In this document: piece by piece, positions 1-8,646 of the stretch | Numbering within the stretch: position 1 is the stretch's first letter | Layout of the letters: every line of letters begins with the position of its first letter | From: Aquimarina latercula DSM 2041 | Lineage (GTDB): Bacteria; Bacteroidota; Bacteroidia; Flavobacteriales; Flavobacteriaceae | DNA: 64,000 bases | Assembly: GCF_000430645.1 (NCBI RefSeq) | Contig: NZ_AUMK01000021.1 | Coordinates: 1 to 64,000, forward strand | Reading direction: 5' to 3' | Program-made: the position numbers and the translations under genes | Notes under the pieces: model-generated | Told to the model about the DNA's origin: nothing | What the model saw: the letters and a program-made list of their open reading frames with translations, nothing else | The model's database searches: none

Positions 1-167
1 TAACGTTTAATATATGTGTCGTAGCAGCGCAAAATGTTACCTTAATTTTGGATAAATCTGCGCATTGGTTGCTAACTTTAACTTTTGCAAGCATTGCGTC
101 ATCATAAATATACAAGAACCAACCGATTGATCACTTTGCTGCTATGATCACATATATGTTGTTAGAG
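1..167 (-). repeat. attC-like recombination site (imperfect long hairpin) of a gene cassette
   Basis: The two ends are imperfect inverted repeats. The left arm starts TAACGTTTAATATATGTG and continues TAGCAGC at 22-28; the right arm (about 137-164) reads back as TAAC AACATATATGTG, two bases, then ATAGCAGC. Inside are weaker complementary blocks (about 61-72 with 115-130) and a small apical hairpin near 87-97. Read on the minus strand the site begins with GCTCTAAC directly after the cassette gene and ends with CGTTA at the window edge, as expected of an integron attC with R'' and R' boxes. The length (about 165 bases) resembles long chromosomal-integron sites. The distal R' box is cut by the window edge. 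Confidence 0.6.
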
Positions 168-172
168 CATGT

Positions 173-637
173 TTATTTTTTTCCGATAACAGTCATTCCG
201 TAATCTCCTTGCGATATTTCTTTTCCGTCATTCAGATTTTCAAATATCATATATACTCCGTTGTTTAATTTAATCGTAATTAATCCTAAAGAGTCCGTAT
301 CCTTTGAAAAGTTAAGTTTTTTAGAATTCAATTCATTAGTTACTTCATCAAGAGTAGGGTGGATGCCTTTTTTTAGAATCCAATTATCCATAACATTTAA
401 ACTTTCTCCTCCGTCAAGTTCGTTAACGTAATCATTGAATATTCCTGACAGATGAGTTTTATCATCAAAATGTAATTCAAAATTCCCGTATCTCCATATT
501 CTAGAGGATTCTTTAGACTCTTTATTCAGCCAACATTCAGGGACCAGGTTTTGATTTTCAATTTCGGATTTGCTTTGTCCGATTTTTAGAAAACCAAACT
601 CTCCATTAGTTATTAATCTTGTGAAATTTATATTCAA
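173..637 (-). CDS. hypothetical cassette-borne protein, 154 aa
   Basis: I do not recognise the family. The protein is soluble in appearance, without a signal peptide or membrane segment, and rich in Asn, Lys and Glu. The start is a TTG at 637: no ATG lies near the N-terminus and an in-frame stop lies 15 bases further upstream. The gene fills almost the whole interval between two copies of the junction GTTAGAGC (one inverted), and its stop codon lies only a few bases from the GCTCTAAC box of the attC-like site. This tight packing, with no visible promoter of its own, is typical of a mobile gene cassette. It would be transcribed from the recombinase side. Function unknown. Confidence 0.6.
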   Translation of the reverse strand: MNINFTRLITNGEFGFLKIGQSKSEIENQNLVPECWLNKESKESSRIWRYGNFELHFDDKTHLSGIFNDYVNELDGGESLNVMDNWILKKGIHPTLDEVTNELNSKKLNFSKDTDSLGLITIKLNNGVYMIFENLNDGKEISQGDYGMTVIGKK

Positions 638-658
638 TTCAGATGAGTGTTATTTATA

Positions 659-697
659 ATATGCTCTAACAATGTTATAACAGCTATTGCTGTTATA
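659..697 (-). other. attI-like junction with perfect hairpin next to the recombinase gene
   Basis: On the minus strand, just after the recombinase stop codon, lies TATAACAGC-AATA-GCTGTTATA (676-697), a perfect 9-bp hairpin with a 4-base loop. Next comes ACATT and the cassette junction GTTAGAGC (662-669). The first bases of the cassette, TTAGAGC, are exactly complementary to the GCTCTAA that follows the cassette gene at 162-168. In integrons this complementarity between cassette start and R'' box arises from the insertion mechanism. I infer that this is the primary insertion site; no experimental attI of this type is known to me. Confidence 0.5.
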
Positions 698-710
698 TCT
701 CTTTTATCAT

Positions 711-1844
711 CTACAAATCTAGAGGATTTTTAATCATTCTAAAAGTATTTGTAGCGACGTGAGTATAAATTTCGGTTGTTTTACTAGAACTATGCCCTAG
801 TAATGATTGTATGTAACGTAGGTCCGTCCCGTTCTCTAGTAAATGTGTAGCAAAACTATGCCTTAACGTATGTGGGGTTATCCTCTTTGTAATTTTAGAT
901 TTTTTGGCGGCTTTTTCTATAATTGCTTTTACACTGCTTGCACTGTATGGATTTCCTTTTGGCCCTTCAAATAAATAATGTTTAGGTTGGTATTGTTTGA
1001 AATAACTCCTTAAATCTTTTAATACATTAGTAGATAATAATGTATATCTGTCTTTGTTACCTTTTGCATGGACAACCCTGATTACCATTCGCTTGCTATC
1101 AATATCTGATATTTTTAAATTGAGTAACTCAGCTCTTCGTAATCCGGCAGAATATAATAGACTAACAATACATTTGTGTTTTAGGTTATTGGTATTATTG
1201 ATGATGGATAAAATTTCCTCTTTACATAATACAACAGGAAGTTTTTGTTGTTTTCTAGGTCGTTCTATGGCATAAAACCTATTTGGCATATTAAGAACAA
1301 TCTCGTAATAAAACTTTATGCTATTTATGGCCAGATTAATATAAGAGTTTGATTTTTTTTTACTTATTAATTTTCTAAGATACCTTCTTATTTCTAGCTC
1401 ACCAATGTTTAAAAGTTCAATATCCGTATAATAATTAATAAAAGCTTCAAAAGCATTTACATAAGATCTTACCGTATTTTGAGAATAACGTTTTAATAAT
1501 AGTTTTTGTAAATATTCTTCAGGACAAACTCTGTAGGTGCTTGCTAGCGTTCTATTCTTAAGTGGTTGAATATTAGCAATTGGGTTAGAATGGTTAATCA
1601 CTTTATCGCTATAAAAATAATTACAATTGATCCAAGCCACACCTCTAAACTTCTCAAAAATTAGATCTATATTTTTTTGATTATTAATGATATAAGGCAT
1701 TTTAAAATGATTACTCCACCTAGGATTAGGTAGCTCTTTGATTAAAGCCTGGATTATTTTATCCGGATAAAATTGCAAACCAATCATTTTTTGTTGATCA
1801 ATCATTAAGTGTTTTAAGGTGATGTTTTTACTAATATGTTTCAT
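711..1844 (-). CDS. tyrosine recombinase/integrase, integron-like context
   Basis: Site-specific tyrosine recombinase of about 377 aa. The order is an N-terminal extension of about 100 residues (with a W...W pattern common in Bacteroidetes integrases), a SAM-like core-binding domain (about 105-190: YSQNTVRSYVNAFEAF) and a catalytic domain. Catalytic residues are visible: Arg in SAGLRRAELL, Lys in KGNKDRY, the HTLRHSFATHLL box, GHSSSKTTEIYTHV with the nucleophilic Tyr. The roughly 16-20 residue insert specific to IntI integrases is absent between the Lys motif and the HxLR box. An ATG at 1844 is a better start than the in-frame TTG at 1853. The gene is transcribed towards the cassette, the reverse of classical integrons. 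Probably it moves the adjacent cassettes; the alternative is an ordinary XerD-like integrase beside unrelated repeats. Confidence 0.85.
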   Translation of the reverse strand: MKHISKNITLKHLMIDQQKMIGLQFYPDKIIQALIKELPNPRWSNHFKMPYIINNQKNIDLIFEKFRGVAWINCNYFYSDKVINHSNPIANIQPLKNRTLASTYRVCPEEYLQKLLLKRYSQNTVRSYVNAFEAFINYYTDIELLNIGELEIRRYLRKLISKKKSNSYINLAINSIKFYYEIVLNMPNRFYAIERPRKQQKLPVVLCKEEILSIINNTNNLKHKCIVSLLYSAGLRRAELLNLKISDIDSKRMVIRVVHAKGNKDRYTLLSTNVLKDLRSYFKQYQPKHYLFEGPKGNPYSASSVKAIIEKAAKKSKITKRITPHTLRHSFATHLLENGTDLRYIQSLLGHSSSKTTEIYTHVATNTFRMIKNPLDL

Positions 1845-1850
1845 TTGTTC

Positions 1851-1881
1851 CAAAGATGTATAGTTTTATAATCAATCACAA
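1851..1881 (-). promoter_or_regulatory. possible Bacteroidetes-type promoter for the recombinase
   Basis: On the minus strand TTG (1879-1881) and CATCTTTG (1851-1858, 7 of 8 matches to the Bacteroidetes -7 box TAnnTTTG) are separated by 20 bases, the usual spacing. Transcription would begin very close to the ATG at 1844, giving an almost leaderless message. This is motif matching only. Confidence 0.3.
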
Positions 1882-1888
1882 TATAAGA

Positions 1889-1925
1889 CATCGAATTAAA
1901 CGTTTATTAAACGTTTAATTCGATG
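1889..1925. promoter_or_regulatory. perfect 18-bp inverted repeat between divergent genes
   Basis: CATCGAATTAAACGTTTA (1889-1906), one base, then its exact reverse complement (1908-1925). Each arm contains the palindrome AAACGTTT. It lies between the divergent recombinase and zinc-finger genes, 45 bases from one and 50 from the other, so an operator is likely. The 10-mer AACGTTTAAT inside it also occurs at 2-11, at the end of the attC-like site, so a recombinase-binding site is another possibility. Confidence 0.55.
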
Positions 1926-1974
1926 GATAGGTAACATTTATGGGTTTGAATACACTATCTTACAAAGATGTGTT

Positions 1975-2352
1975 ATGGAACGACAGTGTACGTATTGTAA
2001 AGAACAAATCGAGGGAAGGGTAGGAAAAAAATTCTGTTCTTCTTATTGCAGGTCTGCTTTTTATTATCAGAAAAATAAAGAGAAAGAATATTCTTTATTT
2101 AAAAAAATAGACAAACAATTAAAAAAGAATCGAAAAGTTTTAAAATACTATAATAAAGCTGGGTTAGTAACTATTCGTAAAGAAAAGCTTCTAAAAGAAG
2201 GTTTCGATCCTAAGTATTTCACTCATTATTGGAAAAATAATAAGGGACAGGTATACTTATTCTGTTATGAATATGGTTTTTTGACTATTAGGGAGAATGA
2301 AAAAGAAAAATATGTATTAATCCAATGGCAATCATATATGAATAAGGCTTAA
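1975..2352 (+). CDS. small protein with N-terminal CxxC...CSxxC zinc finger
   Basis: A 125-residue basic protein. The N-terminus has CTYCKEQ (C5, C8) and FCSSYCR (about C21, C25), a four-Cys zinc-ribbon arrangement followed by a lysine-rich, probably helical segment (about 30-60) and a C-terminal part with no motif I recognise. Such proteins occur as uncharacterised Bacteroidetes proteins; DNA or RNA binding is a guess from the finger and the charge. The gene is divergent from the recombinase, sharing the region with the large palindrome, and convergent with recG, from which it is separated by a structured element. Confidence 0.75.
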   Translation: MERQCTYCKEQIEGRVGKKFCSSYCRSAFYYQKNKEKEYSLFKKIDKQLKKNRKVLKYYNKAGLVTIRKEKLLKEGFDPKYFTHYWKNNKGQVYLFCYEYGFLTIRENEKEKYVLIQWQSYMNKA

Positions 2353-2354
2353 TT

Positions 2355-2458
2355 GCGTCAGGGATAGGAATGGCATCCTTTTTTTTAGAGCAGTATTCTT
2401 AGGTTCTCGAAGAACACTGCTCTAAAAAAAAGATATAATGGATAGCCCGCTCGGACGC
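2355..2458 (+). ncRNA. structured intergenic element, Flavo-1-like, also acting as bidirectional terminator
   Basis: GCGTC (2355-2359) pairs with GACGC (2454-2458). Inside, eight T plus AGAGCAGT (2379-2394) pair exactly with ACTGCTCT plus eight A (2416-2431), a 16-bp stem over a 21-base loop. The flanks GGGATAGGAATGGCATCC and GATATAATGGATAGCCCG are a layout I recall as widespread between genes in Flavobacteriia and possibly the Flavo-1 RNA motif of Rfam. This is recall, not a search result. It sits between convergent genes and ends two bases before the recG stop codon. Confidence 0.5.
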
Positions 2459-2459
2459 C

Positions 2460-4562
2460 TTAGCTAATATAGTTCCAGATATTTTTATGTTTAGCAAGTT
2501 GCTGATAAGTAAATAATAGTACTTTATTTTTTTCTAGAGATAATGCTGGGTCTTCTTTTAGAATTTTCATAGCGTAATATCTTGCCGTTTGCAGCACATC
2601 ATTATCTCTTACGATGTCTGCTATTTTAAGATTAAGAACGCCACTTTGTTGGGTACCCATAATATCACCAGGACCTCTTAATTTTAGGTCTACTTCTGCA
2701 ATATCAAAACCATCATTGGTGCGTACCATGGTTTCTAATCTTGTCTTACTGTCTGATGATAGTTTATGACTGGTCATTAATATACAAAAACTCTGTTCTG
2801 CACCGCGACCTACGCGACCACGTAATTGATGTAATTGTGAGAGTCCGAAACGTTCTGCACTTTCTATAATCATTACACTGGCATTAGGCACATTAACACC
2901 TACTTCGATTACTGTAGTAGCAACCATAATATTCGTCTCGCCTTTTACGAAACGTTCCATTTCATAGTCTTTATCTGCAGGTTTCATTTTGCCGTGTACT
3001 ATAGAGATTTGATAGCTGGGAGTAGGGAAGGAGCGTGCAATACTTTCGTATCCGTCCATTAGATCTTTGTAATCTAGAGCTTCTGATTCCTGAATCAAAG
3101 GGTAGACTACATATATTTGTCTTCCTTTTTGAATCTCCTCGGCAATGAATTTGAAAACTTTTAAGCGATTACTATCATATCGATGTACTGTTTTAATAGA
3201 TTTTCTACCTGGTGGTAATTCATCAATAACAGAAATATCTAAATCACCATAAAGGCTCATCGCTAGCGTTCTAGGGATGGGTGTTGCTGTCATCACCAAA
3301 ATATGTGGAGGATAGGTGTTTTTATGCCATAATTTAGAACGTTGTGCAACTCCAAATCGATGTTGTTCATCTATAATCGCTAAACCTAGATTTTTAAATT
3401 TTACTTTATCTTCTAAAACAGCGTGAGTTCCGATAAGGATATGTAATGTTCCTTCTTCTAATTCTTGATGGATTTCTCTACGTTCTTTTGCTTTAGAGCT
3501 ACCCATTAGTAACCGTACATTGATGTCTAATTCTTGGGTTAGTTCTACTATTCCTTGATAATGCTGATTGGCTAAAATCGCAGTTGGAGCCATTAAACAT
3601 GCCTGAAATCCATTATCTATAGCCAATAACATTGTCATTAAAGCTACAATTGTTTTACCTGATCCAACATCTCCCTGTAGCAATCGATTCATTTGGGCAC
3701 TGCTGCCAATATCTTTTCGAATTTCTTTAATCACTCGTTTTTGCGCATTGGTGAGTTCAAAAGGGAGATGATTGTTATAGAAATTTGTGAAGTAATCACC
3801 GACTTCGGTAAAAGGAAATCCTTTAATCTTTTGTTTACGGATTAACTTTTTAGTAATTAATTGTAATTGGATATAGAATAATTCTTCGAATTTTAATCGG
3901 TATTGCGCTTTAGCCAATAATTCCTGATTCTTAGGAAAGTGAATATTAAGGATTGCTTCACTTTTATGAATTAATTTTAGTTCTGATCTAATTTCTTCAG
4001 AAAGTGTATCATAAAATCGTGCTTTTGTATCCAAAAATAGTTGTTGCATCATCTTACTCAGCACTCGATTAGTAATACCCCTATTTGATAATTTTTCTGT
4101 TGAAGGATATACTGGTTGCATCATCACTTTCAGATTCTTTTCATGTTCCGAAAGTAATTCCATTTCTGGATGCGGCATACTGAAACCATTATAATACTTA
4201 GTTTTTCCGAAAATAACATAAGGCGTATTAAGTTTTAGGTTTTCTTTTATCCATTTATGACCTCTAAACCAGACTAATTCCATTTCTCCAGTATCATCTA
4301 TGAACTTTGCCACTAAACGTTTTCCTCGTTTTTGCTCTACCATTTTAATGTGAACAATTTTACCAACCATTTGTACTTCTGCAGAAGTACGTTGTAACTC
4401 ACTTATCTTATAGTAATTCGTTTTATCTATATATCTATTTGGAAATAAGTTTACTAAATCCTGATAGGTATGTACTCCTAACTCAGTGCGCAATAGATCG
4501 GCTCTGGATGGTCCAACACCTTTTAGATAATCAATTGGAGTTTGTAAAATATTAGGATTCAT
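2460..4562 (-). CDS. recG: ATP-dependent DNA helicase RecG
   Basis: Branched-DNA helicase that reverses stalled forks and processes Holliday junctions. From the chosen start the protein is 700 aa: N-terminal wedge/OB domain (about 60-160), Walker A GDVGSGKT near residue 297, the DEQH box in IIDEQHRFGV (about 394), TATPIPRTLA, and motif VI QLRGRVGRG near residue 577. I chose the ATG at 4562 (MNPNILQTPIDYLKGVGP) because family members begin there; the longer in-frame start at 4613 adds 17 unconserved residues. It is convergent with the zinc-finger gene and divergent from the aminopeptidase. Length and motifs are normal. Confidence 0.95.
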   Translation of the reverse strand: MNPNILQTPIDYLKGVGPSRADLLRTELGVHTYQDLVNLFPNRYIDKTNYYKISELQRTSAEVQMVGKIVHIKMVEQKRGKRLVAKFIDDTGEMELVWFRGHKWIKENLKLNTPYVIFGKTKYYNGFSMPHPEMELLSEHEKNLKVMMQPVYPSTEKLSNRGITNRVLSKMMQQLFLDTKARFYDTLSEEIRSELKLIHKSEAILNIHFPKNQELLAKAQYRLKFEELFYIQLQLITKKLIRKQKIKGFPFTEVGDYFTNFYNNHLPFELTNAQKRVIKEIRKDIGSSAQMNRLLQGDVGSGKTIVALMTMLLAIDNGFQACLMAPTAILANQHYQGIVELTQELDINVRLLMGSSKAKERREIHQELEEGTLHILIGTHAVLEDKVKFKNLGLAIIDEQHRFGVAQRSKLWHKNTYPPHILVMTATPIPRTLAMSLYGDLDISVIDELPPGRKSIKTVHRYDSNRLKVFKFIAEEIQKGRQIYVVYPLIQESEALDYKDLMDGYESIARSFPTPSYQISIVHGKMKPADKDYEMERFVKGETNIMVATTVIEVGVNVPNASVMIIESAERFGLSQLHQLRGRVGRGAEQSFCILMTSHKLSSDSKTRLETMVRTNDGFDIAEVDLKLRGPGDIMGTQQSGVLNLKIADIVRDNDVLQTARYYAMKILKEDPALSLEKNKVLLFTYQQLAKHKNIWNYIS

Positions 4563-4664
4563 TAAAGCGAAGATACTATTAATCATAAAAATCTTCAATG
4601 TAAAATTTGTCACATAACCAGAGTAAAATCGTTATTTTGGCAGAACGTTTGATTATTGAATGAT

Positions 4665-6782
4665 ATGCGATTTATTTTATGTCTAATTATAAGTGTTGCT
4701 TCCATAGGAATCAATGCTCAGCAAGTAGATAGTTTACTTGAAAACACAAAAAAAGAACAATCCTCTGTAGATTTTATAACAGGAAAGGTAAATATATTTC
4801 TAGATGCGAATTATAGAAAAGTAGAAGGAAGAGTAATTTATACCTTTCGGATAAAGCAACCTACGCAATCTATTTTTATTGATGCACAAAGCATGCGAAT
4901 TATGAATGTTTTATTAGATGGCGAGAAGATAGAAGTAGTATATGATGATAAAAAAATAGAAATCACTTCTGATTTTAAGTTAGGAGATGAACAAACTATC
5001 GAAATACAGTATATAGCTGCTCCTAAAAAGGCACTTTATTTCTTAAATGATTATCAGGGTAATGATCAAATATGGACGCAAGGACAAGGTAAATACACAT
5101 CTAATTGGTTACCTAGTTTTGACGATATGAATGAGAAGGTCATATTTGATTTGACAATCAATTATAACTCAAATTATGAAGTAATTGCTAATGGTAAATT
5201 AGTTAGCAAGCAAGCGGTAAATGATTCTATCCAACGATGGGAATATGATATGGAACACCCTATGAGTAGTTATTTACTAGCATTGGCTATTGGTAAATAT
5301 GAAAAAGTGGTAGAAACCTCAGAAAGTGGTATTCCATTAGAAATGTATTATTATCCAGAGGATAAAGACAAATTCGAACCTACTTATAAGCACAGTAAAC
5401 AGCTATTTGATTTTCTCGAAAAAGAGATTGGATATGCTTTTCCTTGGCAAAATTATAAGCAAATTCCGGTTAAAGACTTTTTATATGCGGGGATGGAAAA
5501 CACAGGAACGACGATTTTTTCTGATGCTTTTGTAGTTGATAATATTGGTTTCAATGATCGTAATTATATCAATGTAAATGCCCACGAATTGGCGCACCAA
5601 TGGTTTGGTGATTTAGTTACAGAAACAGAAGGGAAACATCATTGGCTTCAAGAAGGGTTTGCTACGTATTACGCATTGCTAGCAGAAAGAGAAATTTTTG
5701 GTGAAGAATATTTTCAGTATAAATTATATGAAAGTGCAGAACAACTTACAGAGCAATCCAAAGCTAACGATGCTACTTCTTTATTAGATCCTAAGGCAAG
5801 TTCTCTTACGTTCTATCAGCGAGGTGCCTGGGCACTACACGCTCTTAAAAATGATATTGGTGAAGCGCATTTTAAGGTAACAATTAATAATTATTTAGAG
5901 AAACATAAATACGGTAATGTGACCACATCTGATTTTATTACGATTGCTGAAGAAGTAAGTGGCGCAGATTTATCAGAATATCAAAAAATATGGTTGGAAG
6001 CAATTGAGTTTCCTTCGCAAGAAGCACTAGATATATTGACAAAGTCTACATTTATTAAAAAATATTTAAATCTTGCTGCAGAGCGAACGCAACCCATTGC
6101 GGGCAAATGGGGAACGTTAGCAACAGCATTGGATTTTCCTATAAACGAATATTTAGGTCAAGAGGTGATCTATCAATTAGAAGGAGATACATCACAAGAA
6201 GCATTGGCATTGTTTACAAAAGCGTTTGAGACTAATAACATATATGTTAGACAAGCAATTGCCAATACGATGAGTAGTATTCCTAAAAGTTTACAAAAAC
6301 AGTATGAGTCCTTATTAGAAGATCAATCATATGCTACTATAGAACCGGCACTATACCATTTATGGGCTAATTTTCCTTCGGAGCGAAGTAGATATTTAGA
6401 GCAAACTAAAGATATCATTGGATTTAATGATAAAAATGTTCGAATTCTGTGGTTGGTCTTAGCATTAAGTACCAAAGAATATCAAAGCGAGAAGCATCAA
6501 GAGTTTTATACAGAATTATCAGGGTATTCATCTTCGAAACATCATTTTAGTACAAGAGAAAATGCTTTTACATATTTAGAAAGTTTACAGGCTTTTTCCG
6601 ACCAATCCCTTATAGATCTTGTTGATGGAGCGGTACATTATAATTGGAGATTTCGAAACTTTTGCAGAAAAGTTTTGGATAACCTTTTGAAGAGTCCTAA
6701 TTTTCAAAAGAAATATGTAGATTTAAAGAATAATTTGCCGAAGAGGCAACAAGAGTTTTTAGAAAAGAAATTAACCCCATAA
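4665..6782 (+). CDS. M1 family metallo-aminopeptidase, exported
   Basis: Zinc aminopeptidase that removes N-terminal residues from peptides. A signal peptide (about residues 1-19, ending INAQ) suggests periplasmic or secreted action. The family motifs are present: a GxMEN-type exopeptidase motif (YAGMENTGT, about 275) and the zinc site HELAHQWFG near residue 306, followed 18 residues later by the third ligand in LQEGFATYY. The C-terminal helical half is diverged. I chose ATG 4665 (MRFILCL) rather than the in-frame TTG 4656 because it gives a cleaner signal peptide. The first patatin follows eight bases after the stop, so the three genes may be co-transcribed. Confidence 0.92.
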   Translation: MRFILCLIISVASIGINAQQVDSLLENTKKEQSSVDFITGKVNIFLDANYRKVEGRVIYTFRIKQPTQSIFIDAQSMRIMNVLLDGEKIEVVYDDKKIEITSDFKLGDEQTIEIQYIAAPKKALYFLNDYQGNDQIWTQGQGKYTSNWLPSFDDMNEKVIFDLTINYNSNYEVIANGKLVSKQAVNDSIQRWEYDMEHPMSSYLLALAIGKYEKVVETSESGIPLEMYYYPEDKDKFEPTYKHSKQLFDFLEKEIGYAFPWQNYKQIPVKDFLYAGMENTGTTIFSDAFVVDNIGFNDRNYINVNAHELAHQWFGDLVTETEGKHHWLQEGFATYYALLAEREIFGEEYFQYKLYESAEQLTEQSKANDATSLLDPKASSLTFYQRGAWALHALKNDIGEAHFKVTINNYLEKHKYGNVTTSDFITIAEEVSGADLSEYQKIWLEAIEFPSQEALDILTKSTFIKKYLNLAAERTQPIAGKWGTLATALDFPINEYLGQEVIYQLEGDTSQEALALFTKAFETNNIYVRQAIANTMSSIPKSLQKQYESLLEDQSYATIEPALYHLWANFPSERSRYLEQTKDIIGFNDKNVRILWLVLALSTKEYQSEKHQEFYTELSGYSSSKHHFSTRENAFTYLESLQAFSDQSLIDLVDGAVHYNWRFRNFCRKVLDNLLKSPNFQKKYVDLKNNLPKRQQEFLEKKLTP

Positions 6783-6790
6783 ACTATGAT

Positions 6791-7684
6791 ATGCGTGCAT
6801 TAGTAATTTCCGGAGGAGGAAGTAAGGGAGCTTTTGCAGGTGGAGTAGCACAGTATTTAATTCAGGATTTAGGAAGGGAATACGACTTATATGTAGGGAC
6901 ATCTACTGGTAGTCTCTTGATTTCTCATTTAGCTCTTGCTAAAATACAAGAGATCAAAGAAATATATACTTCTGTTAATCAATCTTCAATTTTTAGAAAT
7001 TGCCCTTTTGTTATTAAAAAGAAAAGAGGGTACAATGAAATTTCAATTAATCATTTTAATGTATTCCGAAATTTAATAAAAGGTAATAAATCTTTTGGGG
7101 ATAGTAGAAACCTTAGAGATCTTATTAAGCAATCAGTAACAGAAACGTATTTTCATAAAATTAAACAAACTGATAAGGATGTTATTATTACGGTGACAAA
7201 TTTATCAACCAATGAAGTAGAGTATAAATCTATTAAAGAGTGTACATATCAGGAGTATTGTGATTGGATCTGGATTTCTTGTAATTATCCACCCTTTATG
7301 AGTTTGGTAAGGAAAAACAATTGTGATTATGTTGATGGAGGATTGGGTTCGATGGTACCTATAGAAGAAGCTATTCGTAGAGGGGCTACAGAGGTTGATG
7401 TGATTGTTCTAGAAACCGAAATTAATTACCTTAATCGCATGCCTACAAAAAATCCATTTACTCTAATAACGAGTATGGTAGATTTTATGATGGATACTAT
7501 AGAACATCAAAATATTAGAATTGGTAAATTTATAGCGACTAGAAAAGATGTGGCTATGGATTTATATTACACACCTACAGTATTAACCACGAATTCATTA
7601 GTATTTGAAAAAGAGAAAATGAAAAAATGGTGGAAAAAAGGCTATGAATTTGCCAAAGAAAAAAATATATCAAATAGACTATAA
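6791..7684 (+). CDS. patatin-like phospholipase (first of a tandem pair)
   Basis: Patatin-fold lipid acyl hydrolase with a Ser-Asp dyad. The glycine-rich oxyanion loop is SGGGSKGAFAGG (7-18), the nucleophile is Ser38 in GTSTG, and the acid is Asp182 in DGGLGS. No signal peptide or membrane segment is visible, so it is probably cytoplasmic; membrane phospholipids are the expected substrate but cannot be proven. It is followed nine bases later by a close paralogue with the same architecture, a clear tandem duplication. It lies directly behind the M1 aminopeptidase gene. Confidence 0.9.
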   Translation: MRALVISGGGSKGAFAGGVAQYLIQDLGREYDLYVGTSTGSLLISHLALAKIQEIKEIYTSVNQSSIFRNCPFVIKKKRGYNEISINHFNVFRNLIKGNKSFGDSRNLRDLIKQSVTETYFHKIKQTDKDVIITVTNLSTNEVEYKSIKECTYQEYCDWIWISCNYPPFMSLVRKNNCDYVDGGLGSMVPIEEAIRRGATEVDVIVLETEINYLNRMPTKNPFTLITSMVDFMMDTIEHQNIRIGKFIATRKDVAMDLYYTPTVLTTNSLVFEKEKMKKWWKKGYEFAKEKNISNRL

Positions 7685-7693
7685 TCAAAATAT

Positions 7694-8617
7694 ATGCGCG
7701 CATTAGTCATATCCGGAGGAGGAAGTAAAGGAGCATACGCAGGTGGTGTAGCTCAATATTTAATGCAGGAGGAAGGAAGGAAGTATGATCTTTTTCTCGG
7801 AACTTCTACCGGAAGTTTGTTAATACCTCAATTAGCATTAGGAAACATTGATAAAGTATATGATATCTATACCAATGTAAATCAAAGTACTATTTTTAGT
7901 GTAAATCCTTTTAGAACCAGAAAGAAAGGGAATCGAGAATTCGTTTCAATTAATTTCTTTAACACGGTTGTACAATTCCTGAAGAGAAAAAGAACCTTTG
8001 GAGAAAGCAAGAATCTTAGAAGAAATATTCGTAGAAATTTTTCTGAAATAGAGTTTGAACTTGCTAAAAAAAAGGTGGAAGACATTGTTGTAACAGTATC
8101 TAATTTAACAAAAAATACTACGGAGTATAAGTCTATAAAGGATTTTTCTTATGAGGATTTTTGTGATTGGATCTGGATATCTTGTAATTATGTTCCTTTT
8201 ATGAGTTTAGTAACCAAAAATGGTTGCGAATATGCTGATGGTGGCTTTGGTTCAATGGTTCCTATTAGAGAAGCAATCAAAAGAGGTGCTACCGAAGTTG
8301 ATGCTGTTATCCTAGAATCCGAAAATATGGAACATAATAAAGTACTAGGTAAGAATCCTTTTTCTTTAATGGTAAACTTGTTTAGTTTTATGTTTGATCA
8401 GGTAGAAGGTCACGATACTGTGGTAGGAAAGTTGTCTGCAAAAAATAAAAATGTAGTACTCAATTTATATTATACACCTTCTAAATTGACAGAAAACTCG
8501 CTAGTGTTTAATAAAAAATTGATGCGTAATTGGTGGCAGCAAGGATTCGAATATGCAGCTGAGAAAGCAAAGCAAGCAGAAGAAAATAAATTAAAAAATA
8601 TTGATATGGCAGGGTAA
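7694..8617 (+). CDS. patatin-like phospholipase (second of a tandem pair)
   Basis: Paralogue of the preceding gene. It has the same N-terminal block (MRALVISGGGSKGAYAGG), nucleophile motif GTSTGS and acid motif DGGFGSMVP, all intact, so both copies should be active. It differs mainly in the middle helical region and has a Lys/Glu-rich tail. The DNA of the two gene starts is nearly identical, which points to a fairly recent duplication or to gene conversion. A 12-bp hairpin follows the stop codon at 8647-8687. Confidence 0.9.
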   Translation: MRALVISGGGSKGAYAGGVAQYLMQEEGRKYDLFLGTSTGSLLIPQLALGNIDKVYDIYTNVNQSTIFSVNPFRTRKKGNREFVSINFFNTVVQFLKRKRTFGESKNLRRNIRRNFSEIEFELAKKKVEDIVVTVSNLTKNTTEYKSIKDFSYEDFCDWIWISCNYVPFMSLVTKNGCEYADGGFGSMVPIREAIKRGATEVDAVILESENMEHNKVLGKNPFSLMVNLFSFMFDQVEGHDTVVGKLSAKNKNVVLNLYYTPSKLTENSLVFNKKLMRNWWQQGFEYAAEKAKQAEENKLKNIDMAG

Positions 8618-8646
8618 TTTTCTAGCTGTGTTTATACTATAAGTAA

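Noticed and set aside
711..1844. Classical IntI integron integrase
   Set aside because: The additional domain between the Lys motif and the HxLR box is not present, and the gene runs towards the cassettes rather than away.
1..1974. Prophage or conjugative element edge
   Set aside because: Apart from the recombinase there are no phage or conjugation genes, and the cassette-like repeats explain the context better.
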